Assembly: GCF_900113745.1 (NCBI RefSeq)
Contig: NZ_FOQL01000004.1
Location: forward strand, 248,001 to 312,000
Source of the DNA: Pseudomonas guineae
Lineage (GTDB): Bacteria; Pseudomonadota; Gammaproteobacteria; Pseudomonadales; Pseudomonadaceae
Length of the DNA stretch: 64,000 nt
Direction of reading: 5' to 3'
Part shown: one piece after another, positions 25,843 to 35,736 of the stretch
How the letters are laid out: the number at the start of each line of letters is the position of its first letter
How positions within the stretch are numbered: the stretch's first letter is position 1
Notes under the pieces: generated by a model
Seen by the model: the letters and a program-made list of their open reading frames with translations, nothing else
The model's database searches: none
What the model was told of the DNA's origin: nothing
Made by a program: the position numbers and the translations under genes

Positions 25843-26633
25843 CGGGGAATCTGCAGGCTCAGACTAACGGCGGATAGGGGCGGTGAGAGCAGTTGTTCGT
25901 TGGCATACAGCGCATCGAGCTGTGCTTGGTCGACTTCAGCGGCCGGGCGGTCGAACAGTATCTGCCCATCACGCAAACCGATCACGCGCGGGAAGTGCGC
26001 CAGGGCCAGCTCCACCGCATGCAGGCTGGCGATCAGGGTAACGCCGCTGGCTTCGGCATGCCGACACAGCACACTCAGGGTATGCGCGGCGAGCACCGGG
26101 TCCATGGCCGATACCGGCTCGTCGGCCAGCAGCACCTCGGGCGCCTGGTACAGCGCGCGGGCAATGCCAACGCGCTGTAACTGGCCGCCGGAGAGTTGCT
26201 GGCACTGGGCGAACAGCTTGTCAGCCAGGTCCAGCTTGGCCAACTCACGCTGTGCGCCGGGTATATCCAACGGGTGCAGCAGGCTCAGCAGACTCTTGGC
26301 CAAACCCCACTGGCCGAGTTTGCCGGCCAGCACCGCTGTTACCACGCGTTGGCGCGCGGGCAGCGGCGGTGCCTGATGGACCAGGCCGATACGTGCGCGC
26401 AGGCGTTGACGTTGGCGGCCAGAGAGCTGCCAAGGCTGTTCGCCGAGCACGTGCAATTCGCCGCTGCTCGGTTGCAGGGCGGTGGCCAGTAGGTTGAGCA
26501 GGCTCGATTTACCGGCCCCGGAGGGGCCGATGATCGCTACCCGCTCGCCGGGCGCAATGTGCAGATCGACATTGCGCAGGGCGTGAACGCCATTACCGTG
26601 CTGCAGCGCCGCCTGAGTCAGGCGTAGGCTCAT
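25836..26633 (-). CDS. PhnC-like ABC transporter ATPase
   Basis: 265 residues. Walker [10 protein letters not shown], signature [15 protein letters not shown], Walker B VLLADEP and the H-loop SLHAVEL are all present. PhnC subfamily by overall sequence and by partners. It should energise the two permeases. Overlaps the binding-protein stop by four bases (ATGA), implying coupled translation. Confidence 0.9.
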   Translation of the reverse strand: MSLRLTQAALQHGNGVHALRNVDLHIAPGERVAIIGPSGAGKSSLLNLLATALQPSSGELHVLGEQPWQLSGRQRQRLRARIGLVHQAPPLPARQRVVTAVLAGKLGQWGLAKSLLSLLHPLDIPGAQRELAKLDLADKLFAQCQQLSGGQLQRVGIARALYQAPEVLLADEPVSAMDPVLAAHTLSVLCRHAEASGVTLIASLHAVELALAHFPRVIGLRDGQILFDRPAAEVDQAQLDALYANEQLLSPPLSAVSLSLQIPRC

Positions 26634-27472
26634 TTCAGCAGGTCGGCGGCGCGAGCGGCTTCCTCGATGCCTGTGTAGTTCTCAGGCTTGGTTTCGATAA
26701 AGCGGCTGGCGGCCTGCAGGTCGAGGATCGCCTTGTGCGCGGGGTTAGCCGGGTCGAGGGCGAGGAAGGCGGCTTTGATTTTGGCCACCAGTGCCGGATC
26801 GAGGCTGCCGCGCACGGTCCAGTTGTAGTCGAAGTAGCTCGGGGTGGTGGCGAAGACTTTGACCTTGTTGGTGTCGACCTTGCCGCTGGCAACCAGCTTG
26901 TCCCAGACGCTGGCGTTGAGCACGCCGCCATCGACCTTGCCGGCCTGCACCCAGGCGGCGGTGGCGTCATGTGCGCCGGAGTAACCAATACGGCTGAAGT
27001 AGCTTTCTGGCTTGATGCCGTCCTGCAGCATGAAATAGCGAGGCATCAGGCTGCCGGAGGTCGACGACACCGAACCAAAGGCGAAAGTCTTACCCTTGAG
27101 GTCGGCCAAGGAATTCACATTGGCGTCAGCGGTGATGAACTTGCTGGTGAACTGGGCGTCTTGCTCGCGCTGTACCAGCGGGATCGCGTTGCCGGTTTTT
27201 AGGCGTACTTGGACGAAGGTGAAACCGCCAAGCCAGGCCAAGTCCAGGCGGTCGGTGGCCAGCGCTTCGACCACGGCGGGGTAGTCGGCAACTGGGGTGA
27301 ACTCGACTTTCATGCCCAGCTGTTGTTCCAGGTAGGCGCCCAGCGGTTTGAATTTACGCAGCAGTTCGGTCGGCGCTTCGTCCGGGATGGCGCTGACGCG
27401 TAGGGTTTCGGCAGCGTGGGTCAGGCTGGCGGACAGGCACAGGGCGGCGAGCGCCAAGGAGCGTTTAAGCAT
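26630..27472 (-). CDS. PhnD-like periplasmic binding protein (putative selenate/selenite receptor)
   Basis: 280 residues. Signal peptide 1-20 ([13 protein letters not shown]). The PhnD-family ligand loop [17 protein letters not shown] is visible, as are [12 protein letters not shown] and [20 protein letters not shown]. The ATG at 27472 is preceded by GGAGA and gives a proper signal peptide; the open frame upstream is non-coding. Similar proteins next to selD are annotated as putative selenate-binding, which the divergent selD-mnmH pair supports. Phosphite or phosphonate are alternatives. Confidence 0.82.
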   Translation of the reverse strand: MLKRSLALAALCLSASLTHAAETLRVSAIPDEAPTELLRKFKPLGAYLEQQLGMKVEFTPVADYPAVVEALATDRLDLAWLGGFTFVQVRLKTGNAIPLVQREQDAQFTSKFITADANVNSLADLKGKTFAFGSVSSTSGSLMPRYFMLQDGIKPESYFSRIGYSGAHDATAAWVQAGKVDGGVLNASVWDKLVASGKVDTNKVKVFATTPSYFDYNWTVRGSLDPALVAKIKAAFLALDPANPAHKAILDLQAASRFIETKPENYTGIEEAARAADLLK

Positions 27473-27697
27473 GAAGATTCTCCGGTTCAATAGCGGAAAA
27501 GGTTCTAAGTGACAGCTCAGCAGATCAGCTGGCCGCGTTTCGTCAGGTAATCGACGTGGCGCGATTATAGGGAGCGCTGCGCTAAAGACCAGCGTTGCCA
27601 GCAGGCCGTTGGAAAACAAGCGGCGTTGGCAATCCTGCGTTTCCACCGGCCTGTTAGAATCCGCGACCTGTTTTCTGATTTGCCGAGAGCCTGACCG

Positions 27698-28732
27698 ATG
27701 AGCGAGCCGATCCGCCTGACCCAGTACAGCCATGGAGCCGGTTGTGGCTGCAAGATTTCCCCCAAGGTGCTGGACGTGATCCTCGCCGGTAGCGGTGCGC
27801 AGAACCTCGACCCCAAGCTATGGGTTGGCAACGCCTCGCGTGACGATGCGGCGGTGTATGCCATTGACGACGAGCGCGGCGTGGTCTCGACTACTGACTT
27901 CTTTATGCCGATCGTCGATGACCCTTACGACTTCGGCCGCATCGCCGCCACCAATGCGATCAGCGACATTTATGCCATGGGCGGCGATCCCTTGATGGCT
28001 ATTGCCATCCTCGGCTGGCCGGTCAATGTGCTGGCGCCGGAAGTGGCCCGCGAAGTGATTCGTGGTGGCCGCGCGGTCTGTGATGAAGCGGGTATTCCGC
28101 TGGCTGGTGGCCACTCCATCGACGCGCCGGAGCCGATCTTCGGTCTGGCTGTGACGGGTGTGGTGAGCAAGCGCCACATGAAGCGTAACGACACTGCCAC
28201 GATCGGTTGCCGGCTGTACCTGAGCAAGCCGCTGGGTATCGGCATTCTCACCACCGCCGAGAAGAAAGCCAAGCTGCGGCCCGAAGATGTCGGTCTGGCA
28301 TGCAAGTGGATGTGCACGCTGAACAAGCCCGGCAGTCGTTTTGGCAAGCTCGCCGGGGTGACCGCAATGACGGATGTCACTGGCTTCGGTCTGCTCGGCC
28401 ACTTGGTGGAAATGGCTGATGGCGCCGGCCTCACCGCGCAGCTTGATTACGCTGCCGTGCCGCGTCTGCCAGGCGTTGACTACTACCTGGCCGAGGGCTG
28501 CGTGCCCGGCGGCACGCTGCGTAATTTCGAGAGTTACGGCGAGAAAATCGCGCCCATCAGCGAGGCGCAACGCAATCTACTCTGTGACCCGCAGACCAGT
28601 GGCGGCCTGCTGGTGGCCGTCACCGCAGAGGGTGAGACCGAGTTCCTCGCGTTGGCCAGCGAGTTGGGCTTGAACCTAGCATCCATTGGTCAGCTGGTTG
28701 CGCGACAGACTTACGCGGTAGAGGTGCTCTGA
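27698..28732 (+). CDS. selD: Selenide, water dikinase (selenophosphate synthase)
   Basis: 344 residues, standard length. [15 protein letters not shown] holds the catalytic Cys16 and Lys19 (equivalent to Cys17/Lys20 in E. coli); DDAAVY and [14 protein letters not shown] are ATP/metal motifs. It makes monoselenophosphate from selenide and ATP. Translation is coupled to mnmH (TGATG). No selA or selB is seen here, so the visible use of selenium is tRNA modification. Confidence 0.96.
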   Translation: MSEPIRLTQYSHGAGCGCKISPKVLDVILAGSGAQNLDPKLWVGNASRDDAAVYAIDDERGVVSTTDFFMPIVDDPYDFGRIAATNAISDIYAMGGDPLMAIAILGWPVNVLAPEVAREVIRGGRAVCDEAGIPLAGGHSIDAPEPIFGLAVTGVVSKRHMKRNDTATIGCRLYLSKPLGIGILTTAEKKAKLRPEDVGLACKWMCTLNKPGSRFGKLAGVTAMTDVTGFGLLGHLVEMADGAGLTAQLDYAAVPRLPGVDYYLAEGCVPGGTLRNFESYGEKIAPISEAQRNLLCDPQTSGGLLVAVTAEGETEFLALASELGLNLASIGQLVARQTYAVEVL

Positions 28733-29832
28733 TGCGCGACAACAGCAGCGACTACCGCGACATCTTTCTCAATGACCGACCGATGATGGATGCTCGTGCT
28801 CCGGTGGAATTCCTCAAGGGCGCCTTCCCTGGCGTGCTCAACCTGCCGCTGATGGACGATAGCGAGCGGCAGAAGGTTGGCACCTGCTACAAGCAAAAAG
28901 GTCAGGACGCGGCCATCGAGCTGGGCCATCAGCTGGTCAGTGGCGCGGTCAAGGAGGAGCGTGTCGCGGCCTGGAGTGCCTTCGCCAAGGCTAATCCAGA
29001 CGGTTACCTGTACTGTTTTCGCGGTGGCCTGCGCTCGCAGATCACCCAGCAGTGGCTCAAGGAGGCGGGTATCGAATATCCGCGGGTGATCGGCGGCTAC
29101 AAGGCCATGCGCAGTTTCTTGCTGGAGACCACCCTGCAGGCGGTGGCCGAATGTAAGTTCGTCATCGTCGGCGGCATGACCGGCACCGGCAAAACCGAAG
29201 TGATCAGCGCGCTGAGCAACAGCCTGGACCTGGAAGGCCACGCCAACCATCGCGGTTCCAGTTTCGGCAAGCGGGCCACCGGCCAGCCGGGGCAGATCGA
29301 TTTCGAGAACCGCCTGGCCATCGATATCCTTAAGCAGCGCGCCGCCGGCACCAAGCAATTTGTGCTGGAGGACGAGAGCCGCTTGGTCGGCACCTGTTCG
29401 CTGCCGCTGGAGCTGTACCAGGGCATGCAAAATTATCCACTGGTGTGGCTGGAAGACAGCTTCGCTGGCCGCGTCGAGCGCATTCTTGGTGATTACGTGA
29501 CCCAGCTGTGCGCCGAGTTTGTCGAGGTGCATGGCGTCGATGATGGCTTCCATCTGTTCGCCGAACGGTTGCTGCAAAGCCTGAGCAATATCCAGCGGCG
29601 CCTGGGCGGCGAGCGCTATCAGCAGCTGCTGACGACAATGCAGGCGGCGCTGGACGAGCAGCAGCGCAGTGGCAATGTTGACCTTCACCGTGACTGGATC
29701 GAAGGGCTGTTGCGTGAGTACTACGACCCTATGTATGACTTCCAGCGCGAAAGTAAAAGCCCGCGTATTGAGTTTGCTGGCGAGCAGGCCGCGGTCATCG
29801 CTTACCTGAAAGAGCGACAAGCTAACGCCTAG
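28732..29832 (+). CDS. mnmH: tRNA 2-selenouridine synthase
   Basis: 366 residues (also called SelU/YbbB). An N-terminal rhodanese domain carries the conserved Cys95 in [10 protein letters not shown]; the C-terminal half is a P-loop domain ([11 protein letters not shown], about 147-157). It replaces sulfur of 2-thiouridine at the tRNA wobble position with selenium from selenophosphate, by way of a geranylated intermediate in known homologues. It overlaps selD by one base. A hairpin TGAGCCC...GGGCTCA (29847-29867) follows the stop and may terminate the operon. Confidence 0.95.
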   Translation: MRDNSSDYRDIFLNDRPMMDARAPVEFLKGAFPGVLNLPLMDDSERQKVGTCYKQKGQDAAIELGHQLVSGAVKEERVAAWSAFAKANPDGYLYCFRGGLRSQITQQWLKEAGIEYPRVIGGYKAMRSFLLETTLQAVAECKFVIVGGMTGTGKTEVISALSNSLDLEGHANHRGSSFGKRATGQPGQIDFENRLAIDILKQRAAGTKQFVLEDESRLVGTCSLPLELYQGMQNYPLVWLEDSFAGRVERILGDYVTQLCAEFVEVHGVDDGFHLFAERLLQSLSNIQRRLGGERYQQLLTTMQAALDEQQRSGNVDLHRDWIEGLLREYYDPMYDFQRESKSPRIEFAGEQAAVIAYLKERQANA

Positions 29833-29977
29833 ACAAATGAGTACCTGAGCCCAGGTTGTGGGCTCAGGGGTTAAAACACCGAAGTTAGCGCGGTTTTGCT
29901 CGTTACGCCTGAGTTGCTGTCTGCAAAATAAGCATGGGCTGATGTCGACTTGCGGCCGGCCTTACAGGGGAGGCGAT

Positions 29978-30598
29978 TCAGCTCTTGTCTTTTTCAAGGG
30001 CGCGTTGGTAGCTGCTGACCTTTTCAAGGTTGCGGATATAGCGTTCGATGTGTGGGAATTCATGTCCATCTTTTAGGCTGTTCAGTGCCCCCTGTACGAC
30101 GAAGCCCAGCATAAAGTCTGCACCGGTCAGGCGCTCTTCCACCAGGAAGTTCCTACCTTCAAGGTGGTTGTTTATATGGGCAAACACCTTGTTGAATTCA
30201 GTCTCCGCGTAGCTGTTTAGAAACTTCAGGTCGGTACCTGACTGGGTTTCAAACTGATTAAATATTTTCAGTAGAAAAGGCAGCATGGCTGAGCTTTCTG
30301 AAAAATGAATCCACGTCAGGTAATCAATGTATTCAGCTGAACCTTCAGCCGGCGCCAAGTGAGGCGCAAAGCGCTTAATCAGCACTTCCACCATCGCGCC
30401 AGACTCGGCAATTATCTGTCCGTCTAGCTCAATGACAGGCGATTTGCCGAGGGGGTGGATGGCTTTCAGTGAGGCAGGGGCTAAATGAGTTTTTTCATCG
30501 CGCGTGTATTTGATGAGCTCATAGGGCTCACCTATTTCCTCCAGTAGCCAAAGGATGCGAATGGAGCGTGATGCATTGAGGTGGTGAAGTTTTATCAT
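29978..30598 (-). CDS. Glutathione S-transferase
   Basis: About 206 residues. The thioredoxin-like N-terminal domain contains SRSIRILWLLEEIGEPYE and GKSPVIELDGQIIAESGAMVE (the glutathione-binding Ser-Gly pair reads ESGA); the helical C-terminal domain ends ERYIRNLEKVSSYQRAL. The ATG at 30598 is at the exact start of the fold; 30 bases upstream is another possible start. It lies divergently from the NemR-like gene and may belong to the same electrophile-defence theme, though the operator found is nearer nemR. Confidence 0.86.
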   Translation of the reverse strand: MIKLHHLNASRSIRILWLLEEIGEPYELIKYTRDEKTHLAPASLKAIHPLGKSPVIELDGQIIAESGAMVEVLIKRFAPHLAPAEGSAEYIDYLTWIHFSESSAMLPFLLKIFNQFETQSGTDLKFLNSYAETEFNKVFAHINNHLEGRNFLVEERLTGADFMLGFVVQGALNSLKDGHEFPHIERYIRNLEKVSSYQRALEKDKS

Positions 30599-30668
30599 CG
30601 GTTTAGCTCCGTGGGATGTACCGAACACTTATGTGCGGTGATGCTGGCCAGGTAATTTGGTTGTCGTA

Positions 30669-30685
30669 GCGCGTATGCTACGCGC
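30669..30685. repeat. Small palindrome in the GST/nemR intergenic region
   Basis: GCGCGTA-TGC-TACGCGC. A perfect 7-bp stem with a 3-nt loop, a compact extragenic palindrome or a regulator site. Confidence 0.4.
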
Positions 30686-30833
30686 ACAATAGTCAACCGG
30701 TCTACTATAGGCTGGCTCAGCCCGAGGCAGGCTCAATGTGTCATGCTTTTGTTGCCGGGTAGGGCCTTCAATTGAGGTCTGAGGTGGGTGGTGTGGAGGG
30801 AGTATTGATATAGTAGAGCGTTGAGATATTCTG

Positions 30834-30848
30834 TAGACGACTGGTCTA
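30834..30848. promoter_or_regulatory. NemR-type operator, box 1
   Basis: TAGACGACTGGTCTA, 22 bases before the nemR ATG. The outer five bases on each side are inverted repeats. The same 15-mer recurs, on the opposite strand, at 43464-43478 and 43652-43666, and with one change at 31511-31525. Autoregulation of nemR is implied. Confidence 0.75.
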
Positions 30849-30870
30849 ATTTACTGGTAACCTGCCCCCC

Positions 30871-31464
30871 ATGAAGCAAAACTACGATAATACACGCCAG
30901 CATTTACTCGACACCGGCCATCGGATGATGGTCGTGAAGGGCTTTACGGGCGTGGGCCTTAACGAGATTTTGCAGGCCGCCAGCGTGCCTAAGGGCTCGT
31001 TCTACCATTACTTCAAGTCCAAAGAACAATTCGGCCAGTCCTTGCTCGAGGATTACTTCCGCAATTACTTGGCGAACATGGACGAGCGTTTCGCGGTGAC
31101 CGGCAATACGGCCCGCGAACGACTCATGGGCTATTGGCAGAAGTGGCTGGATAGCTATTGTGAGCCCTGCGATGAGCAGAAGTGCTTGGTGGTGAAGTTG
31201 AGCGCTGAAGTGGCGGATCTTTCCGAGTCCATGCGCCTTACGCTGCGCGACGGCGCAGATCAAATTATTGACCGTATCGCAGCCTGTATCGAGCAGGGGC
31301 AGCGTGACATGTCCTTACCGCAGGGTGATGCTTACCGCACGGCCACAGCCCTTTATCAACTGTGGCTCGGGGCCAGCCTGCTGAGCAAGCTGCACCGTAA
31401 TAGTCGGTCGTTGGAAAACGCCATGGCCACGACCCAGACCATGCTGGCCTCTGATAAAGCCTGA
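30871..31464 (+). CDS. nemR: NemR-like TetR-family electrophile-sensing repressor
   Basis: 197 residues. The TetR helix-turn-helix is GFTGVGLNEILQAASVPKGS followed by FYHYFKSKEQF, very close to E. coli NemR. The redox-sensing Cys of NemR (Cys106) is matched by Cys105 in KCLVVKLSAEVADLSESMR, and the partner Lys by Lys173 in LWLGASLLSK. In E. coli NemR responds to reactive chlorine, methylglyoxal and quinones. Boxes of one sequence lie before this gene, before curA and before yqhD, defining its likely regulon. Confidence 0.85.
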   Translation: MKQNYDNTRQHLLDTGHRMMVVKGFTGVGLNEILQAASVPKGSFYHYFKSKEQFGQSLLEDYFRNYLANMDERFAVTGNTARERLMGYWQKWLDSYCEPCDEQKCLVVKLSAEVADLSESMRLTLRDGADQIIDRIAACIEQGQRDMSLPQGDAYRTATALYQLWLGASLLSKLHRNSRSLENAMATTQTMLASDKA

Positions 31465-31510
31465 TGGCGAGATTGCCCACCCTAGCAGGTGGCTATTTTT
31501 ACTTGCCTAA

Positions 31511-31525
31511 TAGCCGACTGGTCTA
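31511..31525. promoter_or_regulatory. NemR-type operator, box 2 (curA)
   Basis: TAGCCGACTGGTCTA, one base different from the other three boxes, 51 bases before the curA ATG. It suggests that curA has its own NemR-controlled promoter. Confidence 0.7.
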
Positions 31526-31576
31526 ATTATTAGCCTTGATACAACTGCCTTTTCACACCCACTCAGGAGTTTGAAC

Positions 31577-32611
31577 ATGCCCCAGTCAAAGCAAATCAAT
31601 CGACGTGTTGTTCTGGCATCGCGCCCACATGGTGCACCTGTTGACGCGAATTTCCGTATTGAGCAAAGCCCAATTCCTCAGCCCGCAGAGGGGCAGGTTC
31701 TACTGCGCACCGTCTACCTGTCACTCGACCCCTACATGCGTGGTCGCATGGGTGATGCGCCGTCCTATGCGCCGCCGGTGGAAGTCGGCGGGGTGATGGT
31801 GGGTGGCACGGTATGCCGTGTGGTGGCCTCGAAAAATCCGGCCTACAAGGTCGATGACTGGGTGTTGTCCTTTAATGGCTGGCAGGACTATGCACTTTCC
31901 GATGGCAGTGATCTGACTGCGCTGGGTGATTCGCCGACACAGCCCTCTTATGCCTTGGGTATCTTTGGCATGCCGGGCTTCACCGCCTACATGGGCTTGC
32001 TGGATATTGGTCGACCGCAGGCGGGTGAAACGCTAGTGGTTGCTGCCGCTACCGGGCCAGTCGGCGCGACCGTGGGGCAGATCGGTAAGATCAAGGGTTG
32101 TCATGTGGTCGGTGTGGCCGGCGGGGCGCAAAAGTGCCGGCATGCCGTTGAGGTGCTGGGTTTTGATACCTGCCTCGATCACCGTGCCGCGGACTTCGCC
32201 GAGCAATTGGCCAAGGCCTGCCCGGCGGGTATCGATGTCTACTTTGAGAATGTCGGCGGCAAGGTCTTCGATGCTGTTCTGCCGCTGCTCAATACCAAGG
32301 CCCGCGTGCCTGTCTGCGGTATCGTCGCGCACTACAACGACACCGCCTTACCCAGCGGGCCAGATCGCTTGCCGTCTTTGATGGGCGCCATTCTGCGTAA
32401 GCGCCTTACTGTGCAGGGCTTTATTATTTTTGATGATTACGCACACCGCTACGACGAGTTCTTTAACGAAATGTCGAGCTGGTTTGCTGAGGGGCGGATC
32501 AAGTATCGCGAGGAATTGGTGAGTGGTTTGGAGGAGGCGCCTAATGCCTTTATCGGACTGTTAGAGGGGCGTAATTTTGGCAAGTTAGTGGTCCGTGTAA
32601 GTGACGACTGA
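31577..32611 (+). CDS. curA: NADPH-dependent curcumin/enone reductase (MDR family)
   Basis: 344 residues of the zinc-less medium-chain reductase family (leukotriene B4 12-hydroxydehydrogenase-like). SLDPYMRGRM and TAYMGLLDIG are family motifs; AATGPVGATVGQ is the NADPH-binding turn. It reduces C=C bonds of α,β-unsaturated carbonyls. The ATG at 31577 follows CAGGAG; a TTG six bases earlier is not needed. A NemR-type box precedes the gene. Confidence 0.88.
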   Translation: MPQSKQINRRVVLASRPHGAPVDANFRIEQSPIPQPAEGQVLLRTVYLSLDPYMRGRMGDAPSYAPPVEVGGVMVGGTVCRVVASKNPAYKVDDWVLSFNGWQDYALSDGSDLTALGDSPTQPSYALGIFGMPGFTAYMGLLDIGRPQAGETLVVAAATGPVGATVGQIGKIKGCHVVGVAGGAQKCRHAVEVLGFDTCLDHRAADFAEQLAKACPAGIDVYFENVGGKVFDAVLPLLNTKARVPVCGIVAHYNDTALPSGPDRLPSLMGAILRKRLTVQGFIIFDDYAHRYDEFFNEMSSWFAEGRIKYREELVSGLEEAPNAFIGLLEGRNFGKLVVRVSDD

Positions 32612-32711
32612 TTGCCTATTGTTGGCATAACACAGGTTATTGCTCTGCCATCTCAAGTTCTTGGGTGGTAGGGCTTTTTTGTTTTGAGACCCCAGACCAT
32701 TAGGCGCAGTC

Positions 32712-32972
32712 ATGGCTGCAGAGATTCTTATGAGCACACGCAGTAAGCGATCGCATCAAATAAACGCCGCTCTGTGGCGTATTTTGGTGGGTTGTCTGGG
32801 GTTATACCCTACGCTCTTATTGGTACTGAGTGTGTTGGCCCCGCTGACCCGTGATCTGAGTTTTCCACTCATGGTCTTGGTAGAGGTGGTGGTTTTAGTG
32901 CCTTTCACTCAGCTCATCTCCTTTCCGCTGGCCGGGTGGCTGGTTGCTCGGTTAAGGCAGATTAATCAGTGA
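32712..32972 (+). CDS. Small two-helix membrane protein
   Basis: 86 residues (78 if the ATG at 32730 is used). Two hydrophobic segments (about 22-44, 50-75) separated by a short loop with TRDLSFP. Not recognised. It sits between curA and the Mo-enzyme operon, in the same direction. Coding status is supported mainly by the amphipathic order and a plausible start. Confidence 0.5.
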   Translation: MAAEILMSTRSKRSHQINAALWRILVGCLGLYPTLLLVLSVLAPLTRDLSFPLMVLVEVVVLVPFTQLISFPLAGWLVARLRQINQ

Positions 32973-33070
32973 GTGCGTGAGGCCGTTTCAGTGAGCATCA
33001 CGTGCCGTAAAAATATGACAAAACGATAACCAAGGTTGTCGGCATCAACATTTTAAGCAGAGGAAATAAC

Positions 33071-33532
33071 ATGCAAACGTTAATCATCAACGGACAGTCG
33101 CAGCAGGTTGACGTTGCAGCGGATATGCCTCTGCTGTGGGTCTTACGCGATGTGCTAGGCCTGACGGGGACAAAATATGGTTGTGGCATTGCCCAGTGTG
33201 GCGTGTGCACCGTGCACCTCGATGGTCAGCCGATCCGTTCGTGCGTGACGCCGATTTCCGCTGTGGTGGGCCGCTCGATCACCACCATTGAGGCCATCGG
33301 TGAGACGGCCGTGGGCCAAGCCGTACAGCAGGCCTGGCTGGCGCATGAGGTGGTGCAATGCGGTTACTGCCAATCAGGGCAGATCATGGCCGCCACTGCC
33401 CTGCTGCAGAGCCAGCCAGCGCCCGACGATCAGGCGATTGATGCCGCCATGGCGGGTAATCTTTGTCGCTGCGCCACCTACACCCGGATTCGCTCGGCCA
33501 TTCACAGTGTTGGCCAGGTTGAGGAGGCGTGA
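33071..33532 (+). CDS. [2Fe-2S] subunit of a molybdenum hydroxylase (IorA-like)
   Basis: 153 residues. Eight cysteines form both clusters: Cys38, 43, 46, 58 ([10 protein letters not shown] ... SC) and Cys97, 100, 132, 134 (CGYC ... CRC). Same family as isoquinoline 1-oxidoreductase α and aldehyde oxidase small subunits. It passes electrons from the Mo site to the cytochrome encoded downstream. AGAGGAAAT precedes the ATG. One base separates it from the next gene. Confidence 0.92.
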   Translation: MQTLIINGQSQQVDVAADMPLLWVLRDVLGLTGTKYGCGIAQCGVCTVHLDGQPIRSCVTPISAVVGRSITTIEAIGETAVGQAVQQAWLAHEVVQCGYCQSGQIMAATALLQSQPAPDDQAIDAAMAGNLCRCATYTRIRSAIHSVGQVEEA

Positions 33533-33533
33533 G

Positions 33534-35726
33534 ATGAAAAAGCCTAACGAAACGACTGTTGATATGTCTCGCCGCCGCCTCTTGCAGGGCAGCGGCATCG
33601 CCCTCGGTGGCTTGGTGTTGAGTACCTGGCTACCGCCACTGGTGTCTAAAAGCGCAGCCGCCGAGGCGGCGGCGGCAGGTCGGCTTGGTGATCGCTCCGG
33701 GGAGGGTTACGGTGCCTTTGTCCGCGTTGGCCCCGATGGCGTGGTCACGGTGATCTCGCCGAAAATTGAAATGGGCCAGGGTGCGCAAACCGGTATTGCC
33801 ATGATGGTCGCCGAGGAGCTGGAAGTGCCCCTGGATCAGGTGGTGATCCAGGAAGCACCACCGAACTCGGCGCTGTATACCGACAGCCTGATGCAGTTTC
33901 AGGCAACCGGTGGTTCGACTTCTACTCGTGTTACCTGGGAGCCGCTGCGTCGGGCGGGCGCTACGGCGCGGATCCTGTTGATCCAGGCGGCTGCTCTGCA
34001 ATGGCGCGTCGCGCCGAGCCTGTGCCATGCGCAGAACGGCCAGGTGTTTGGCCCCAATGGCCTGCAGGCGGCCTATGGCGACTTGGTCGAGGCGGCTGCG
34101 ACGCTGCCATTGCCCGACGCAGTGCCGCTGAAAACCCCCGAGCAGTTCAAGTTGCTGGGCACCCCCGCGCAGCGTCTGGATACGCCCGCGAAGGTCAACG
34201 GCAAGGCGCGCTTTACCATCGACCTGCAAATCCCCGGTATGCTGGTGGCCTCCAGTATCACCTGTCCGGTGTATGGCGGGCGGCTGCTCAACGTTGATGA
34301 TACTGCGGCGCGACGGGTGCCTGGGGTGCGCGACATCGTGCGCCTGGACAATGCCGTGGCCGTCACCGCGAGCAACTTCTGGGCCTGTCAGCAGGCCATC
34401 AAGGCGCTGAAAATCGAGTGGGACCTCGGCCCGCATGCCGCGATTGGTTCAGCGCAGTTGGACCAAGAGCTGCTCGCCGCCAGTAGCCGTGATGGCGTGG
34501 TCGCCAAGCGCACTGGCGACATTGAGCAAGCCAAGCAGCAATCGGCCAGCCAGTTTGAAGCGGTTTACGAGCAGGCGCTGTTGTCCCATTCGCCGCTTGA
34601 ACCCATGAGTTGTGTGGCCCATGTGCGCAAAGATGCCTGCGAGCTGTGGGTCGGCACCCAAGTGCCGGTGTTTGCCCAACAGACGGCCGCCCAAGTCACC
34701 GGGTTGCCCGTGGAAAAAATCCAAGTGCACAACCAATTGATCGGTGGCGCATTCGGCCGGCGTCTGGAGTTTGATTTCATCACCCAAGCAGTGGCCATCG
34801 CACGCCAGGTCGATTACCCGATCAAGCTGATCTGGAGCCGTGAAGAGGACATGACCCACGACCTCTACCGGCCACTGTACGCCGACCGCATGCAGGCCGC
34901 CCTCGACGAACAGGGGCGGCCGCTGGGTTGGGAGCACCGCATCGCCGGCGCCTCGATTCTCGCCCGTTATGTCGGCAGCTTGCCGCCCAATGGCGTGGAT
35001 AGTGATGCCGTGGAAGTGGCGGTGGACCCGATCTACAGCTTGCCGCATTTGCAGGTTCGTTATATCCGCCAGGAGCCGAGCGTCGTGCCCGTGTCCTGGT
35101 GGCGCGGCGTGGGCCCGCTGCGCGGCACCTATGCCCTGGAATGTTTTATTGATGAGCTGGCGCACAACGCCAAGGCCGACCCGGTGGCCTACCGCCTGGA
35201 ACTGATGGCGGAGCAACCACGTGCCCAGGCGGTGCTGCGTTTGCTGGCCGAGAAGTGTGACTGGAACCAGCCGTTGCCCGCTGGTCAGGGCCGGGGTGTG
35301 GCGGTCAGTGCAGTGTTCGGCAGCTATGTGGCGAGCCTGGTTGAGCTGGAGATGCAGGGCGACTTGGGCGTGCGCATCAAGCGCCTGGTCAGTGTGGTGG
35401 ATTGTGGCTTCGCGACTAACCCGACCTCGGTTAAGGCGCAGATCGAGGGCGGCACCTTGTTCGGCCTGTCCGCCTCGTTATTCAACGAAATCCTCATCGA
35501 AAACGGCCAGGTGCAGCAGACCAACTTCCACAACTACCGGCAGCTGCGCATCAGCGAAGCGCCGGCGGTGGAGGTGCACCTGATGCCGAGTCTGGAAGCA
35601 CCGGGTGGCGTCGGTGAGGCGGGCACTGCACTGATTGGCCCGGCCCTGGTCAACGCCCTGTTCGCCGCATCGGGCCAGCGCATTCGTCGCTTGCCGCTGA
35701 GCCGTTTCGGCTACTACCCGGTTTAA
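33534..35726 (+). CDS. Molybdopterin-binding subunit of a Mo hydroxylase (IorB-like)
   Basis: 730 residues, xanthine dehydrogenase family without FAD domain. The N-terminus is a twin-arginine signal (SRRRLLQGSGIALGGLVLS), so the complex is exported folded. Two Mo-binding domains follow: IEMGQGAQTGIAMMVAEE, GGAFGRRLEFDF, and GGVGEAGTALIGPA, whose Glu is the expected catalytic base. The ATG at 33534 starts the Tat peptide. The lack of a FAD subunit, with a cytochrome gene next, places it with periplasmic aldehyde/isoquinoline-type oxidoreductases. Substrate unknown. Confidence 0.9.
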   Translation: MKKPNETTVDMSRRRLLQGSGIALGGLVLSTWLPPLVSKSAAAEAAAAGRLGDRSGEGYGAFVRVGPDGVVTVISPKIEMGQGAQTGIAMMVAEELEVPLDQVVIQEAPPNSALYTDSLMQFQATGGSTSTRVTWEPLRRAGATARILLIQAAALQWRVAPSLCHAQNGQVFGPNGLQAAYGDLVEAAATLPLPDAVPLKTPEQFKLLGTPAQRLDTPAKVNGKARFTIDLQIPGMLVASSITCPVYGGRLLNVDDTAARRVPGVRDIVRLDNAVAVTASNFWACQQAIKALKIEWDLGPHAAIGSAQLDQELLAASSRDGVVAKRTGDIEQAKQQSASQFEAVYEQALLSHSPLEPMSCVAHVRKDACELWVGTQVPVFAQQTAAQVTGLPVEKIQVHNQLIGGAFGRRLEFDFITQAVAIARQVDYPIKLIWSREEDMTHDLYRPLYADRMQAALDEQGRPLGWEHRIAGASILARYVGSLPPNGVDSDAVEVAVDPIYSLPHLQVRYIRQEPSVVPVSWWRGVGPLRGTYALECFIDELAHNAKADPVAYRLELMAEQPRAQAVLRLLAEKCDWNQPLPAGQGRGVAVSAVFGSYVASLVELEMQGDLGVRIKRLVSVVDCGFATNPTSVKAQIEGGTLFGLSASLFNEILIENGQVQQTNFHNYRQLRISEAPAVEVHLMPSLEAPGGVGEAGTALIGPALVNALFAASGQRIRRLPLSRFGYYPV

Positions 35727-35736
35727 GGAGTTACTG

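Noticed and set aside
24251..27472. Phosphonate (phnCDE) uptake operon
   Set aside because: Family match is real, but no C-P lyase or phosphonatase genes are near, and the divergent partner is selD-mnmH; selenium uptake fits better.
28711..29820. A 369-codon frame antisense to mnmH
   Set aside because: The sense strand encodes a full rhodanese plus P-loop enzyme; the antisense frame lacks motifs and a start signal.
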